Part shown: one piece after another, positions 42,329-50,189 of the stretch
Layout of the letters: each line of letters begins with the position of its first letter
Position numbering within the stretch: the first letter of the stretch is position 1
NCBI RefSeq assembly: GCF_000023465.1
Contig: NC_014041.1
Location: 2,486,001 to 2,550,000 of the forward strand
Reading direction: 5' to 3'
From: Zunongwangia profunda SM-A87
Lineage (GTDB): Bacteria; Bacteroidota; Bacteroidia; Flavobacteriales; Flavobacteriaceae
Length of the DNA stretch: 64,000 bases
Translations under genes and position numbers: made by a program
The notes under the pieces: generated by a model
Databases searched by the model: none
Seen by the model: only the letters and a program-made list of their open reading frames with translations
What the model was told of the DNA's origin: nothing

Positions 42329-43570
42329 CTAATCTCTACTTCTCACATTTCGTGCCGAAGTTTGTGAACGAGTAGATTTTTTGACATTATTATTTGATCT
42401 AGAGCTTCTTGCAGAAGTATTTTGACTTCTACCTGGTGCAGTTCTTTTTATCTGCTTACTTTGCTCCGGGCGCGGAGTGTTTATTGTTCTCTGCGTTCTG
42501 GTACTATTTTGAGCTCTAGAAGCTCGTTCTCTTTCTATTACCGCTGATTTTTTTTGATTTGCTGTAGTATTTCTAGAGCCGGCCGATGGTCTGTAGGTAC
42601 TTGTTCTTTGTGTCCTGTTATTTTCGGTGGCCCGAGCATCACTATGGCGTTCAATTGCATTTCTATTCGAAATTCCAGTATTATTTGAAGAACGGCTATT
42701 TCTATTTCTAATAACACCACTGTTATTAGAACTTCTTTCGTTTCTTGCCCCAATAATCACATGATCTCTTTTGCTAGAACTAGTTGATCTATCAACAGAT
42801 CTTCTGCTATTAGCGTGATTAGCATTTCTTGTTCTGGTTGCAACATTGCTTCTACTGGCACTGTTCCTGTTAGAACGTATCTCTCGTTTTTGAGCAACTC
42901 TACTGCCACGATTATAACTTCTCACTTTTTGACCCGGTCTGTAAAAATTTTTATAGGTCTTTTGGTGATGGTGTGTATTATAATAGTTAACGTGGTTTAC
43001 ATAAGTTACTCTTGTTGGTTGATAATACGCTCTGTAAGGTCTGTTATAAACAATGCTGAAACTGGCTCTGGGTCTTCTATAATACCTATGCCATGGGCGG
43101 TAAACATATCTGCGATTGTAAGCGTTTATATAACCTCTATACCCGGCAATCCTGTGGTAAGGATCATATTGAACAAATAGGTTTCCCACGTTTACCACAT
43201 ATCCATAACGATCGTAATTAATAACAATGTTTCCGGCCTGGGTGATTCTACCGTAGTAATCATAATAAATGGGTACATCCTCAATCTGAATAACTGCACC
43301 ATAATCATCGTATTGAATGTATGGATCGTAATTATAACCAGAGTTAAAACTGATGTTTACGTTAGGTACAGATATATTAATACTAGATCTTCTAAATGCG
43401 GGGTTATAATAAAAATCGAACTCTCCATTTGGATAAACCGAAAATTCAACGCCTCCTTCAATAAAAATAAAGGAATCATCATAGCCATATCTGCTACTTG
43501 TTTCATCGGCTTTGGCAATATTTACCAGGCCTAAAAACAATATTGAAAATATTAAGGAAATTTTTTTCAT
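42329..43570 (-). CDS. Secreted protein with tyrosine-rich N-domain and very basic R/S/N-rich tail
   Basis: A 413-residue protein with a signal peptide (MKKISLIFSILFLGLVNIAKA). Residues about 25-155 contain many tyrosines and aspartates in short repeating strands (YDPYIQYDDYG, YYDYYGRIT, NYDRYGYVVNVGN, VQYDPYHRIAGY). Residues 155-215 are rich in Y, R and H. From about 215 to the end the chain is low complexity, dominated by R, S, N, T and K, with hardly any hydrophobics, so it is likely disordered and strongly positive. Some related proteins are labelled 'sperm nuclear basic protein' by automatic annotation, which is based on composition only. I cannot assign a function; binding to anionic surface polymers or extracellular DNA is a guess. 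Confidence 0.78.
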   Translation of the reverse strand: MKKISLIFSILFLGLVNIAKADETSSRYGYDDSFIFIEGGVEFSVYPNGEFDFYYNPAFRRSSINISVPNVNISFNSGYNYDPYIQYDDYGAVIQIEDVPIYYDYYGRITQAGNIVINYDRYGYVVNVGNLFVQYDPYHRIAGYRGYINAYNRRYVYRPWHRYYRRPRASFSIVYNRPYRAYYQPTRVTYVNHVNYYNTHHHQKTYKNFYRPGQKVRSYNRGSRVAQKREIRSNRNSASRSNVATRTRNANHANSRRSVDRSTSSSKRDHVIIGARNERSSNNSGVIRNRNSRSSNNTGISNRNAIERHSDARATENNRTQRTSTYRPSAGSRNTTANQKKSAVIERERASRAQNSTRTQRTINTPRPEQSKQIKRTAPGRSQNTSARSSRSNNNVKKSTRSQTSARNVRSRD

Positions 43571-43648
43571 GGCTTTAGTTTTTAAATTGATACTGAAGTA
43601 GTAGCTACCTACACCATAGAAGAAACAAAGCGCATGCCAAAAACGAAA

Positions 43649-43671
43649 AAGGAGCCATTCATAGGCTCCTT
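43649..43671 (-). terminator. Intrinsic terminator of uvrA
   Basis: On the minus strand AAGGAGCC-TATGAAT-GGCTCCTT is followed by TTTCGTTTTT, 72 bases after the uvrA stop codon. Confidence 0.8.
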
Positions 43672-43742
43672 AAGGGATTATTTTAAAGTTTGCTAAAACG
43701 AGTTAATATGTTGAATTTTAGGTATTTAAAATTTTAATGATT

Positions 43743-46538
43743 TTATTTTAATTTTGGAGCTAAATATTTAGCAGTATAGGAATCTTTACTCTTTATGATT
43801 TGCTCTGGGGTTCCCTGGGTAACAAGATAACCGCCGTTTTCTCCACCTTCAGCTCCCAGGTCTATAACATAATCTGCACATTTAACCAAATCCATATTAT
43901 GCTCGATTACGATTACGGTATGCCCCTTGTCGATTAATGCATTAAATGATTTTAATAATTTCTGAATATCATGAAAATGAAGCCCTGTGGTAGGTTCATC
44001 AAAAATAAATAACGCCTTATCCCTTGTATTTCCCTTTACTAAAAAGGAAGCCAGTTTAATACGCTGGGCTTCTCCTCCAGAAAGTGTGGAAGAACTTTGT
44101 CCTAACTGCACATAACCTAAACCAACATCCTGAAGCGGTTGAAGCTTATTGGCAATTTTATCCTCATTATGTTTATCAAAAAAATCGATAGCATCATCGA
44201 TAGTCATGTTAAGGATGTTATCTATATTTTTGTCTTTGAATTGTACTTCTAGAATTTCTTTTTTAAACCGTTTACCATCGCAAGCTTCACATTGTAAATG
44301 AACATCAGCCATAAACTGCATTTCTATGGTCACTTCTCCTTCACCTTTGCACACCTCGCACCGTCCACCATCAACATTAAATGAGAAGTGTTTAGGCTTA
44401 TAACCTCTTATTTTGGATAATTTTTGAGAAGAAAATAAATTTCTTATATCGTCGTATGCCTTAATATAGGTAACGGGGTTTGATCTTGAAGAGCGACCAA
44501 TTGGATTCTGGTCAATAAATTCAACCGAACCTAAATTTTTAAAATCGCCTTTAATATCGCTAAACTGTCCAACTTTTTCTCCGTAGCCCCCTAATTGTTT
44601 CTGTACTGCCGGGTAAAGTAGTTTTTTAACAAGCGTACTTTTGCCACTACCAGAAACCCCGGTTATGGCCGTGAATATTCCCAGTGGGAACATGACGTCT
44701 ATGTTTTTAAGATTATTTTCCCGGGCACCAAGAAGGTTAATTTCCCGTGTCCATTTTCTTCGCTTTTTAGGAACTTCTATGCGTTTTTTATTATTTAGAT
44801 ACTGCGAAGTAAGCGAGTCAGATTTTAAGATTTCTTTTAGAGTTCCCGTTGCCACTACATGACCACCATTGGTGCCTGCTTCTGGTCCTATATCTATAAT
44901 CTCATCGGCTTCTTTCATAATTTCTTCGTCGTGTTCCACGACAATTACAGTATTGCCCAGGTCACGAAGGTTCTTGAGCACACCAATTAGGCGTTCGCCA
45001 TCCCTGGGATGCAACCCAATAGAAGGTTCGTCTAGAATATACATGGATCCTACAAGGCTACTGCCTAATGAGGTCGCCAGGTTAATACGCTGGGATTCTC
45101 CACCAGAAAGGCTATTAGATTTTCTATTTAGGGTAAGATAATCCAGGCCAACTTCAGATAAAAACTGTAAACGGTTATTAATTTCAGTAAGTAAACGTTT
45201 CGCGATTTTAGCTTCGTATTCATCTAATTTTAACTCAGCAAAAAAAGCTCTTACTTTATCCAGAGGCTTAACTACAAGCTCTGTAATACTTGATCCGTTA
45301 ATTTTTACATATTCAGCTTCTTGGCGAAGTCTTTTTCCCTGACATGCCGAACATTTTGTTTTACCACGATAACGAGAAAGCATAACACGATTCTGAATTT
45401 TATAGGCTTTACTTTCTAAAAATTCAAAAAACTGATTTAACCCTTCAAAATATTCATTTCCATTCCAAACCAGTTCTTTTTGCTTTGGAGTCAATTCAAA
45501 ATAAGGCTTGTGCACCGGGAAATCGAATTTATGTGAATTATTTACAAGTTGATCCCGATACCAGCTCATGCTTTCACCCCGCCAGGGATAAATAGCATTG
45601 TCGTAGATAGAAAGGCCGGTGTTAGGAATGACTAAATCTTCATCAATACCAATTACATCGCCGTAGCCTTCACATTTAGGACAGGCGCCGTAAGGATTAT
45701 TAAAACTGAATAGGTGAACGTTAGGCTCCAGAAAATTCATCCCGTCCAATTCAAATTTATTGCTGAAGTGATGTAACTTATTATCAGCGAGTGTTTCGAT
45801 ATAGAGTTCTCCTTTTCCTTCAAAAAAAGCAGCTTCAATAGCATCGGCTAAGCGATTAAAGAAATCTTCATCATCTTTTTTAATCACACGATCTACGACC
45901 AAAGAGGTGTTTTCAGGTTTCACTTTACTTAGGTCGGCTTCATCGATCCTTAAAACTTCATCTTTAACTTTTATTCGGCTATATCCCTGTTGTGCCAGAA
46001 TTTTAATTTTTTCATCTAAATCTCTTCCTTCTTCAACATAAATAGGGGCGAGTAGGAGGAGTTTGGTACGATCTGGAAATTGTTTCACAAAATGAACCAC
46101 ATCGGTCACAGAATCCTTTTTAACTTCTCTCCCTGAAATTGGAGAAAAAGTCCGCCCAATTCTGGCATATAGTAATTTTAGATAGTCATAAATTTCAGTA
46201 GAGGTTCCTACGGTAGATCTTGGATTGGTAGAATTTACCTTTTGTTCTATAGCGATTGCCGGGGCAATACCTTTAATATAGTCTACCTTTGGTTTATTAA
46301 GCCTTCCCAAGAATTGTCTGGCGTAAGAGGATAAGCTCTCTACATATCTTCGCTGTCCTTCAGCATAAAGTGTATCAAAAGCTAAACTGGATTTTCCAGA
46401 GCCGGAAAGACCTGTAATTACCACCAGTTTATTACGTGGAATAACAACATTAATATCTTTAAGATTGTGCAATTTTGCACCTTTAATGATAATATTTTCT
46501 TTGGGGTTTACCTTTTCTAAATCTGTATTCATGTTCAC
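43743..46538 (-). CDS. uvrA: UvrABC excision nuclease subunit A
   Basis: A 931-residue protein with two ABC ATPase modules. First Walker [20 protein letters not shown] near residue 43; the signature regions [12 protein letters not shown] and [12 protein letters not shown] occur in the two halves; second Walker [15 protein letters not shown]. Zinc fingers are seen as CPKCEGYG ... CSACQGKR in the first half and CEVCKGEG ... CEACDGKR in the second. It recognises damaged DNA and loads UvrB for nucleotide excision repair. The promoter is visible directly upstream, and the leader is only about 13 bases. The start may be M1 or M3 of MNMNTDLEK. Confidence 0.96.
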   Translation of the reverse strand: MNMNTDLEKVNPKENIIIKGAKLHNLKDINVVIPRNKLVVITGLSGSGKSSLAFDTLYAEGQRRYVESLSSYARQFLGRLNKPKVDYIKGIAPAIAIEQKVNSTNPRSTVGTSTEIYDYLKLLYARIGRTFSPISGREVKKDSVTDVVHFVKQFPDRTKLLLLAPIYVEEGRDLDEKIKILAQQGYSRIKVKDEVLRIDEADLSKVKPENTSLVVDRVIKKDDEDFFNRLADAIEAAFFEGKGELYIETLADNKLHHFSNKFELDGMNFLEPNVHLFSFNNPYGACPKCEGYGDVIGIDEDLVIPNTGLSIYDNAIYPWRGESMSWYRDQLVNNSHKFDFPVHKPYFELTPKQKELVWNGNEYFEGLNQFFEFLESKAYKIQNRVMLSRYRGKTKCSACQGKRLRQEAEYVKINGSSITELVVKPLDKVRAFFAELKLDEYEAKIAKRLLTEINNRLQFLSEVGLDYLTLNRKSNSLSGGESQRINLATSLGSSLVGSMYILDEPSIGLHPRDGERLIGVLKNLRDLGNTVIVVEHDEEIMKEADEIIDIGPEAGTNGGHVVATGTLKEILKSDSLTSQYLNNKKRIEVPKKRRKWTREINLLGARENNLKNIDVMFPLGIFTAITGVSGSGKSTLVKKLLYPAVQKQLGGYGEKVGQFSDIKGDFKNLGSVEFIDQNPIGRSSRSNPVTYIKAYDDIRNLFSSQKLSKIRGYKPKHFSFNVDGGRCEVCKGEGEVTIEMQFMADVHLQCEACDGKRFKKEILEVQFKDKNIDNILNMTIDDAIDFFDKHNEDKIANKLQPLQDVGLGYVQLGQSSSTLSGGEAQRIKLASFLVKGNTRDKALFIFDEPTTGLHFHDIQKLLKSFNALIDKGHTVIVIEHNMDLVKCADYVIDLGAEGGENGGYLVTQGTPEQIIKSKDSYTAKYLAPKLK

Positions 46539-46556
46539 TTTCTAGCAATAAGTATG

Positions 46557-46585
46557 CAAAGGTACTTAATCTAGACCAGTGCAAA
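46557..46585 (-). promoter_or_regulatory. uvrA promoter
   Basis: On the minus strand, TTTG (46585-46582), a 17-base spacer and TACCTTTG (46564-46557) match the Bacteroidota consensus; the predicted transcript starts near 46551, a few bases before the ATG at 46538. Confidence 0.6.
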
Positions 46586-46629
46586 AAGCCATTAAAATCC
46601 TATAGTATTGTTAAAATTTTAAGCTTTTA

Positions 46630-46662
46630 TTTGTATATCTCAAATTTAGTTTGCTATATTTG
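46630..46662 (+). promoter_or_regulatory. Promoter of the sigma-factor gene
   Basis: TTTG at 46630-46633, a 21-base spacer and TATATTTG at 46655-46662. The predicted leader is about 90 bases long and contains the inverted repeat annotated separately. Confidence 0.65.
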
Positions 46663-46696
46663 GAACCGAACTCAAAAATAAATCTGCCTATAGTAC

Positions 46697-46760
46697 ACAG
46701 TTACTTTTATATCTAAATAACCTAATCTAAGACAGGGCCTGGCCCTTTAAAAGTAACTGT
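46697..46760 (+). promoter_or_regulatory. Structured leader: 13-bp inverted repeat ending at the sigma-factor start codon
   Basis: ACAGTTACTTTTA (46697-46709) is perfectly complementary to TAAAAGTAACTGT (46748-46760), and the right arm ends at the base before the ATG. The 38-base loop contains a GC-rich palindrome, AGGGCC-T-GGCCCT (46734-46746). Folding would hold the start codon against a stem; the regulatory meaning is inference. Confidence 0.65.
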
Positions 46761-47345
46761 ATGGAAAAAACTAAGGTAACAGATGCCGTTTTGGTTAAAG
46801 ACTACATTAACGGAAACGAGCTTGCTCTCTCAGAACTTATTCGTCGTCATCAACACAGAATTTACAGTTTCATTTATTCCAAGGTATTTGACAAAGATAT
46901 TGCTGAAGACATCTTTCAGGACACATTCATCAAAGTCATCAATACATTAAAACGAGGGAAGTATAACGAAGAAGGGAAATTTTTACCCTGGGTAATGCGT
47001 ATTGCCCACAACCTGGTGATCGATCATTTTAGAAGAAACAAAAGAATGCCCAAATTTGATAATAGTGGCGATTTTAATATTTTTTCTGTATTAAGTGATT
47101 CTGGATTAAATGCCGAAAAACAAATTATCAAAGATCAAATTGAAAGCGATTTGCGCGAAGTTATAAGAGAGCTTCCCGAAGATCAGTTAGAGGTTTTAAC
47201 AATGCGTATTTATAAAGAGATGAGTTTTAAGGAGATTTCGGAACGCACAGGAGTGAGTATCAATACTGCCTTGGGCCGCATGAGATATGCACTTATAAAT
47301 CTTAGAAAAATAATAGAGAAACATAATTTAGTTTTAACGAATTAA
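46761..47345 (+). CDS. Sigma-70-family (ECF-like) RNA polymerase sigma factor
   Basis: A 194-residue protein with region 2 (DIAEDIFQDTFIKVINTLKRGKY ... FLPWVMRIAHNLVIDHFRR, residues about 45-95) and region 4 (LPEDQLEVLTMRIYKEMSFKEISERTGVSINTALGRMRYAL, residues about 135-180). Region 3 is absent, so it is of the ECF type. It starts MEKTKVTDAVLVKDYINGNE. No transmembrane anti-sigma gene follows; instead a conserved-looking 50-residue gene lies 60 bases downstream. The long leader with a stable inverted repeat suggests control at translation or by antitermination. Its regulon is unknown. Confidence 0.92.
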   Translation: MEKTKVTDAVLVKDYINGNELALSELIRRHQHRIYSFIYSKVFDKDIAEDIFQDTFIKVINTLKRGKYNEEGKFLPWVMRIAHNLVIDHFRRNKRMPKFDNSGDFNIFSVLSDSGLNAEKQIIKDQIESDLREVIRELPEDQLEVLTMRIYKEMSFKEISERTGVSINTALGRMRYALINLRKIIEKHNLVLTN

Positions 47346-47405
47346 GTTTACAATATTCTAAATTAAGCTACGTTATGTAATCATAACCATCAAATAGTTT
47401 AATTA

Positions 47406-47558
47406 ATGAGGAATATTTACTTTGAAAAACCTTCGAAAGAAGAAAAATTACAAGATTTGAAACCTAAAGAAGAAACCATAAAGTTTCTATTAAATTATTC
47501 GAAAGCATTAAAAGTTTTGCCTGGTGAGAACGAGGATTTTGAAATGCTTTTAAACTAA
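47406..47558 (+). CDS. 50-residue acidic protein downstream of the sigma factor
   Basis: A short gene read from ATG 47406 to TAA 47558: MRNIYFEKPSKEEKLQDLKP, then KEETIKFLLNYSKALKVLPG and ENEDFEMLLN. It is soluble, charged and mostly helical, with no membrane segment. It lies between the sigma-factor gene and a strong terminator (47567), so it is probably the second gene of that transcript. I do not recognise a named family. Its place is where an anti-sigma or sigma-modulating protein would be expected, but nothing in the sequence proves this. Confidence 0.72.
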   Translation: MRNIYFEKPSKEEKLQDLKPKEETIKFLLNYSKALKVLPGENEDFEMLLN

Positions 47559-47566
47559 AAATTCTG

Positions 47567-47591
47567 GCCTGCTACTTAGCAGGCCTTTTTA
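47567..47591 (+). terminator. Intrinsic terminator
   Basis: GGCCTGCT-ACTT-AGCAGGCC followed by TTTTTATTTTT, nine bases after the small gene. Confidence 0.9.
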
Positions 47592-47635
47592 TTTTTCTTA
47601 AACTCATTTAAAATTAAGGCTATGATATCTTAGTC

Positions 47636-47710
47636 TAGCTTCGAAATCATAAAAACGTATCCGGTTCATACCTGTGGTCTTGCCCTGAGACTCTAAATTT
47701 AGATAGAATT
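47636..47710 (+). repeat. Dispersed intergenic repeat, partial copy C
   Basis: GCTTCGAAATCATAAAAACG and TTCATACCTGTGGTCTTGCCC align with the right two-thirds of the copy at 36271; the palindromic TACTCGATAATCGAG start is missing. It lies upstream of wrbA. Confidence 0.55.
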
Positions 47711-47778
47711 ATAAAAATTTTAAAATTTGTTTTTCTATAGTTTTCTTTTATAATCTTAAATTGAGGAAAAAATAAATT

Positions 47779-48378
47779 ATGAAGGATGTAAAACTTGCTA
47801 TTATTTATTATAGCTCAACCGGTACCAATTATAAACTTTCCAAAGCGGCAGAAGAAGCAGCAAAAGACCTTGGAGTTAAAGAAATTAAATTTCTAAGGGT
47901 AGAAGAGACGGTGCCAGAGGAAATCATGAAAACTAATGAAGACTGGATAAAACATTTTAATGATACAAAAGATGTTCCGGTAGCCTCCATAGACGATTTG
48001 GAATGGGCAGATGCCATTATTTTTTCAGCGCCTACAAGATACGGAAATTTGCCATCACAATTTAGTAGTTTAATGGATTCTACTGGTCCGTTATGGCAAA
48101 AAGGAAAACTTGTGGATAAAGTAGTAAGCGGGATGACCAGTGCAGGAAACCCTCATGGAGGACAAGAGGGTACTTTACTCGCTTTATACAAATCTATGAT
48201 GCATTGGGGGGCTGTGATTGCTAACCCTGGTTATAGCGATCCCGTGATTTTTGAAACCGGAGGTAATCCTTATGGCTTTAGTACCGTTGGAGGAAGTGAT
48301 TTATCAGATAAAGATAAACAGGCTATAAAAGCTCAGGTGAAGCGTACAGTGGGCATCGCTGCCAAAATAAAAGCTTAG
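47779..48378 (+). CDS. wrbA: WrbA-type NAD(P)H:quinone oxidoreductase
   Basis: A 199-residue flavodoxin-fold protein. FMN-binding loops are visible: YYSSTGTNYKLSKAAEEAA near the N-terminus, FSAPTRYGNLPSQFSSLMDSTG in the middle and SAGNPHGGQEGTLLALYKSMMHWGAVI towards the C-terminus, which together define WrbA. It reduces quinones by two electrons, protecting against oxidative stress. Monocistronic; a terminator with 12-bp arms follows. Confidence 0.93.
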   Translation: MKDVKLAIIYYSSTGTNYKLSKAAEEAAKDLGVKEIKFLRVEETVPEEIMKTNEDWIKHFNDTKDVPVASIDDLEWADAIIFSAPTRYGNLPSQFSSLMDSTGPLWQKGKLVDKVVSGMTSAGNPHGGQEGTLLALYKSMMHWGAVIANPGYSDPVIFETGGNPYGFSTVGGSDLSDKDKQAIKAQVKRTVGIAAKIKA

Positions 48379-48403
48379 AACAGCTGATTTAATATAAATA
48401 GTA

Positions 48404-48433
48404 GATAAAAGCTCCAGGATCGGAGCTTTTATC
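48404..48433. terminator. Bidirectional intrinsic terminator
   Basis: A perfect 12-bp stem GATAAAAGCTCC / GGAGCTTTTATC, loop AGGATC, between wrbA and nth. Confidence 0.85.
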
Positions 48434-48437
48434 ATTT

Positions 48438-48551
48438 TACTCAATAATCGCGATTTAATGTTTAGATCCCGATCACTACTGAGATGTTTATACCTGGAAA
48501 TAAAAAGAATTTTCTAATCAAGCTGCATGCGCTTGCCCTAAGATAGTTTAC
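48438..48551 (+). repeat. Dispersed intergenic repeat, degenerate copy D
   Basis: Starts TACTCAATAATCGCGATTTA, a decayed version of the palindrome seen at 6751 and 36271, and ends GCTTGCCCTAAGATAGTTTACT, close to the end of the copy at 6751. The last bases overlap the 3' end of nth. Confidence 0.6.
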
Positions 48552-49216
48552 TTCTTCTTTTTAGATAATTTTGTCTCATATTCTTTAATCACCGATTTGC
48601 GGCCAATTGTTTTAGTGATAATATCTTTTTCAAGATTCCATCCTCTGGCCGGAGAGTACTGCCTACCGTACCAGATAATTTGTAAATGAAGCTCATTCCA
48701 AAGATCTTTAGGAAACAATCGCTTCGCGTCTTTTTCGGTTTGCGCTACGCTTTTTCCATTAGAGAGATTCCAGCGATACATTAAACGATGAATATGTGTA
48801 TCTACCGGGAAAGCCGGTACATTAAAAGCCTGTGACATCACAACACTCGCAGTTTTATGACCAACAGCGGGTAAGCTTTCTAAAGCTTCAAAATCTGCAG
48901 GTACCTGTCCGTTATATTTTTCTAATAAAATTTCAGAAAGACCATGGATCCCTTTCGATTTCATGGGGGATAACCCACAGGGTTTTATAATTTCTCTGAT
49001 TTCTTCAATAGTTAATTTCACCATTTTTTGTGGAGTATCGGCAACTTCAAATAAAAGCGGTGTAATTTGATTTACCTTAACATCTGTACTTTGGGCAGAA
49101 AGCAAAACAGCAATTAAAAGGGTATAAGGATCTTTATGATCTAATGGAATAGGAATTTCAGGATAAATATGTTGTAAAGTGTCAATTACAAATTGCACTT
49201 TTTGTTGTTTGTCCAT
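48548..49216 (-). CDS. nth: Endonuclease III homologue lacking the iron-sulfur cluster
   Basis: A 222-residue helix-hairpin-helix DNA glycosylase. The HhH and catalytic region reads LESLPAVGHKTASVVMSQAF, with catalytic lysine K121, and the catalytic aspartate D139 is in FPVDTHIHRL. The canonical endonuclease III has four cysteines near the C-terminus (C-x6-C-x2-C-x5-C) binding a [4Fe-4S] cluster; here that region (YGRQYSPARGWNLEKDIITK) has none, and C80 is the only cysteine in the whole protein. It should still excise oxidised pyrimidines. Divergent from bcp across 31 bases. Confidence 0.9.
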   Translation of the reverse strand: MDKQQKVQFVIDTLQHIYPEIPIPLDHKDPYTLLIAVLLSAQSTDVKVNQITPLLFEVADTPQKMVKLTIEEIREIIKPCGLSPMKSKGIHGLSEILLEKYNGQVPADFEALESLPAVGHKTASVVMSQAFNVPAFPVDTHIHRLMYRWNLSNGKSVAQTEKDAKRLFPKDLWNELHLQIIWYGRQYSPARGWNLEKDIITKTIGRKSVIKEYETKLSKKKK

Positions 49217-49247
49217 AAAGCTTTAATTTTAAACAAAAATAAGAATT

Positions 49248-49697
49248 ATGACAACATTAAAAACAGGAGATAAAGCCCCAGATTTTGCCGTAGAAGATCA
49301 AGACGGAAATTTGATAAAACTTTCAGATTTTAAAGGAAAGAAACTGGTGCTATTTTTCTATCCAAAAGCCAGCACTCCTGGTTGTACAGCAGAAGCCTGT
49401 AACCTTCGTGATAACTGGGAAGTTTTTAAAGAAAAAGGCTACGCTATTTTAGGGGTAAGTGCGGATTCTAAACGTAGGCAAACCAATTTTAAAGCTAAAA
49501 ATGAACTTCCGTTTCCGTTGTTAGCGGACGAAGAAAAAAAAGTGATTAATGCTTATGGCGTTTGGGGTCCTAAAAAATTTATGGGAAAAGAATATGATGG
49601 GATTCATCGCACAACTTTTGTGATCGACGAAGAAGGAAAAATAGAAGAGGTAATAGGAAAGGTAAAAACCAAAGACCACGCTGCCCAGATTTTATAA
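49248..49697 (+). CDS. bcp: Thioredoxin-dependent thiol peroxidase (Bcp/PrxQ)
   Basis: A 149-residue peroxiredoxin. The peroxidatic and resolving cysteines are C46 and C51 in YPKASTPGCTAEACNLRDNW, the spacing typical of the Bcp/PrxQ subfamily. Further matches are GVSADSKRRQTNFKAKNELPFPLLADE and GIHRTTFVIDEEGKIEEVI. It reduces hydrogen and organic peroxides with thioredoxin in the cytoplasm. Divergent from nth, so the two repair/antioxidant genes may share a short control region. Confidence 0.95.
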   Translation: MTTLKTGDKAPDFAVEDQDGNLIKLSDFKGKKLVLFFYPKASTPGCTAEACNLRDNWEVFKEKGYAILGVSADSKRRQTNFKAKNELPFPLLADEEKKVINAYGVWGPKKFMGKEYDGIHRTTFVIDEEGKIEEVIGKVKTKDHAAQIL

Positions 49698-49743
49698 TTT
49701 TTGGATAAGAATTTTTATTCTAATTATATCAGTCATTTTAAAT

Positions 49744-49785
49744 AAATGCCTGCTGAGATGTAGAATCTTGGCGGGCATTTTTACT
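49744..49785. terminator. Intrinsic terminator between bcp and the DUF4258-like gene
   Basis: AAATGCCTGC and GCGGGCATTT pair over 10 positions (one G-U), with T-rich sequence after. Confidence 0.7.
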
Positions 49786-50161
49786 TTTCAGAATAAAAGC
49801 CCGCTTCCTGAATGGTCGCGATACTGTCGCAATTCTCAACTTTAAATTGAATTGGTTCTTTATGAGTTTCCCCGGAAATAAGGTAAATATTACAAGAGTC
49901 TTTATCTGTTATACTTTGGCTAAAATGAACCTCACCGTTTTCGAGAATAGAAGAAATACTACTGGTATCGATATTATTTTCAGTAAAGAATTTCATCGCG
50001 TTTTTATCAAAATGTCGTTCTTTAGTACGAATACTTTTCAAAGTTCGTGCATTTGGAAAATAGGAACAACTGGTTTTTTTTCCGCTTAAAAAAAAGATGA
50101 GAATGATTATTCCCATAAAAAGTCCTACTGAAAAATATCCAAGACGCTGAAAAATATTCAT
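49781..50161 (-). CDS. Membrane-anchored protein, possible DUF4258 type
   Basis: A 126-residue protein with an N-terminal transmembrane helix (YFSVGLFMGIIILIFFLSG) and a soluble domain. The stretch HFDKNAMKFFTENNIDTSSISSILENGEVHFSQS, followed by a short beta-sheet ending IQFKVENCDSIATIQEA, fits the small DUF4258 fold, which has been seen in proteins of toxin-antitoxin or unknown function; I hold this assignment with moderate confidence. It is 28 bases downstream of the alanine dehydrogenase gene and probably cotranscribed with it. Confidence 0.65.
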   Translation of the reverse strand: MNIFQRLGYFSVGLFMGIIILIFFLSGKKTSCSYFPNARTLKSIRTKERHFDKNAMKFFTENNIDTSSISSILENGEVHFSQSITDKDSCNIYLISGETHKEPIQFKVENCDSIATIQEAGFYSEK

Positions 50162-50189
50162 AAAAAGTAGCTAAAATCGATAGTTATTG

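Noticed and set aside
42338-43102. CRISPR or tandem DNA repeat in the R/S/N-rich coding region
   Set aside because: The repetitiveness is of amino-acid composition; I see no regularly spaced identical DNA units.
46551-46762. Riboswitch in the uvrA/sigma-factor spacer
   Set aside because: The inverted repeat is real, but I recognise no consensus of a known riboswitch class, so it is reported only as a structured leader.
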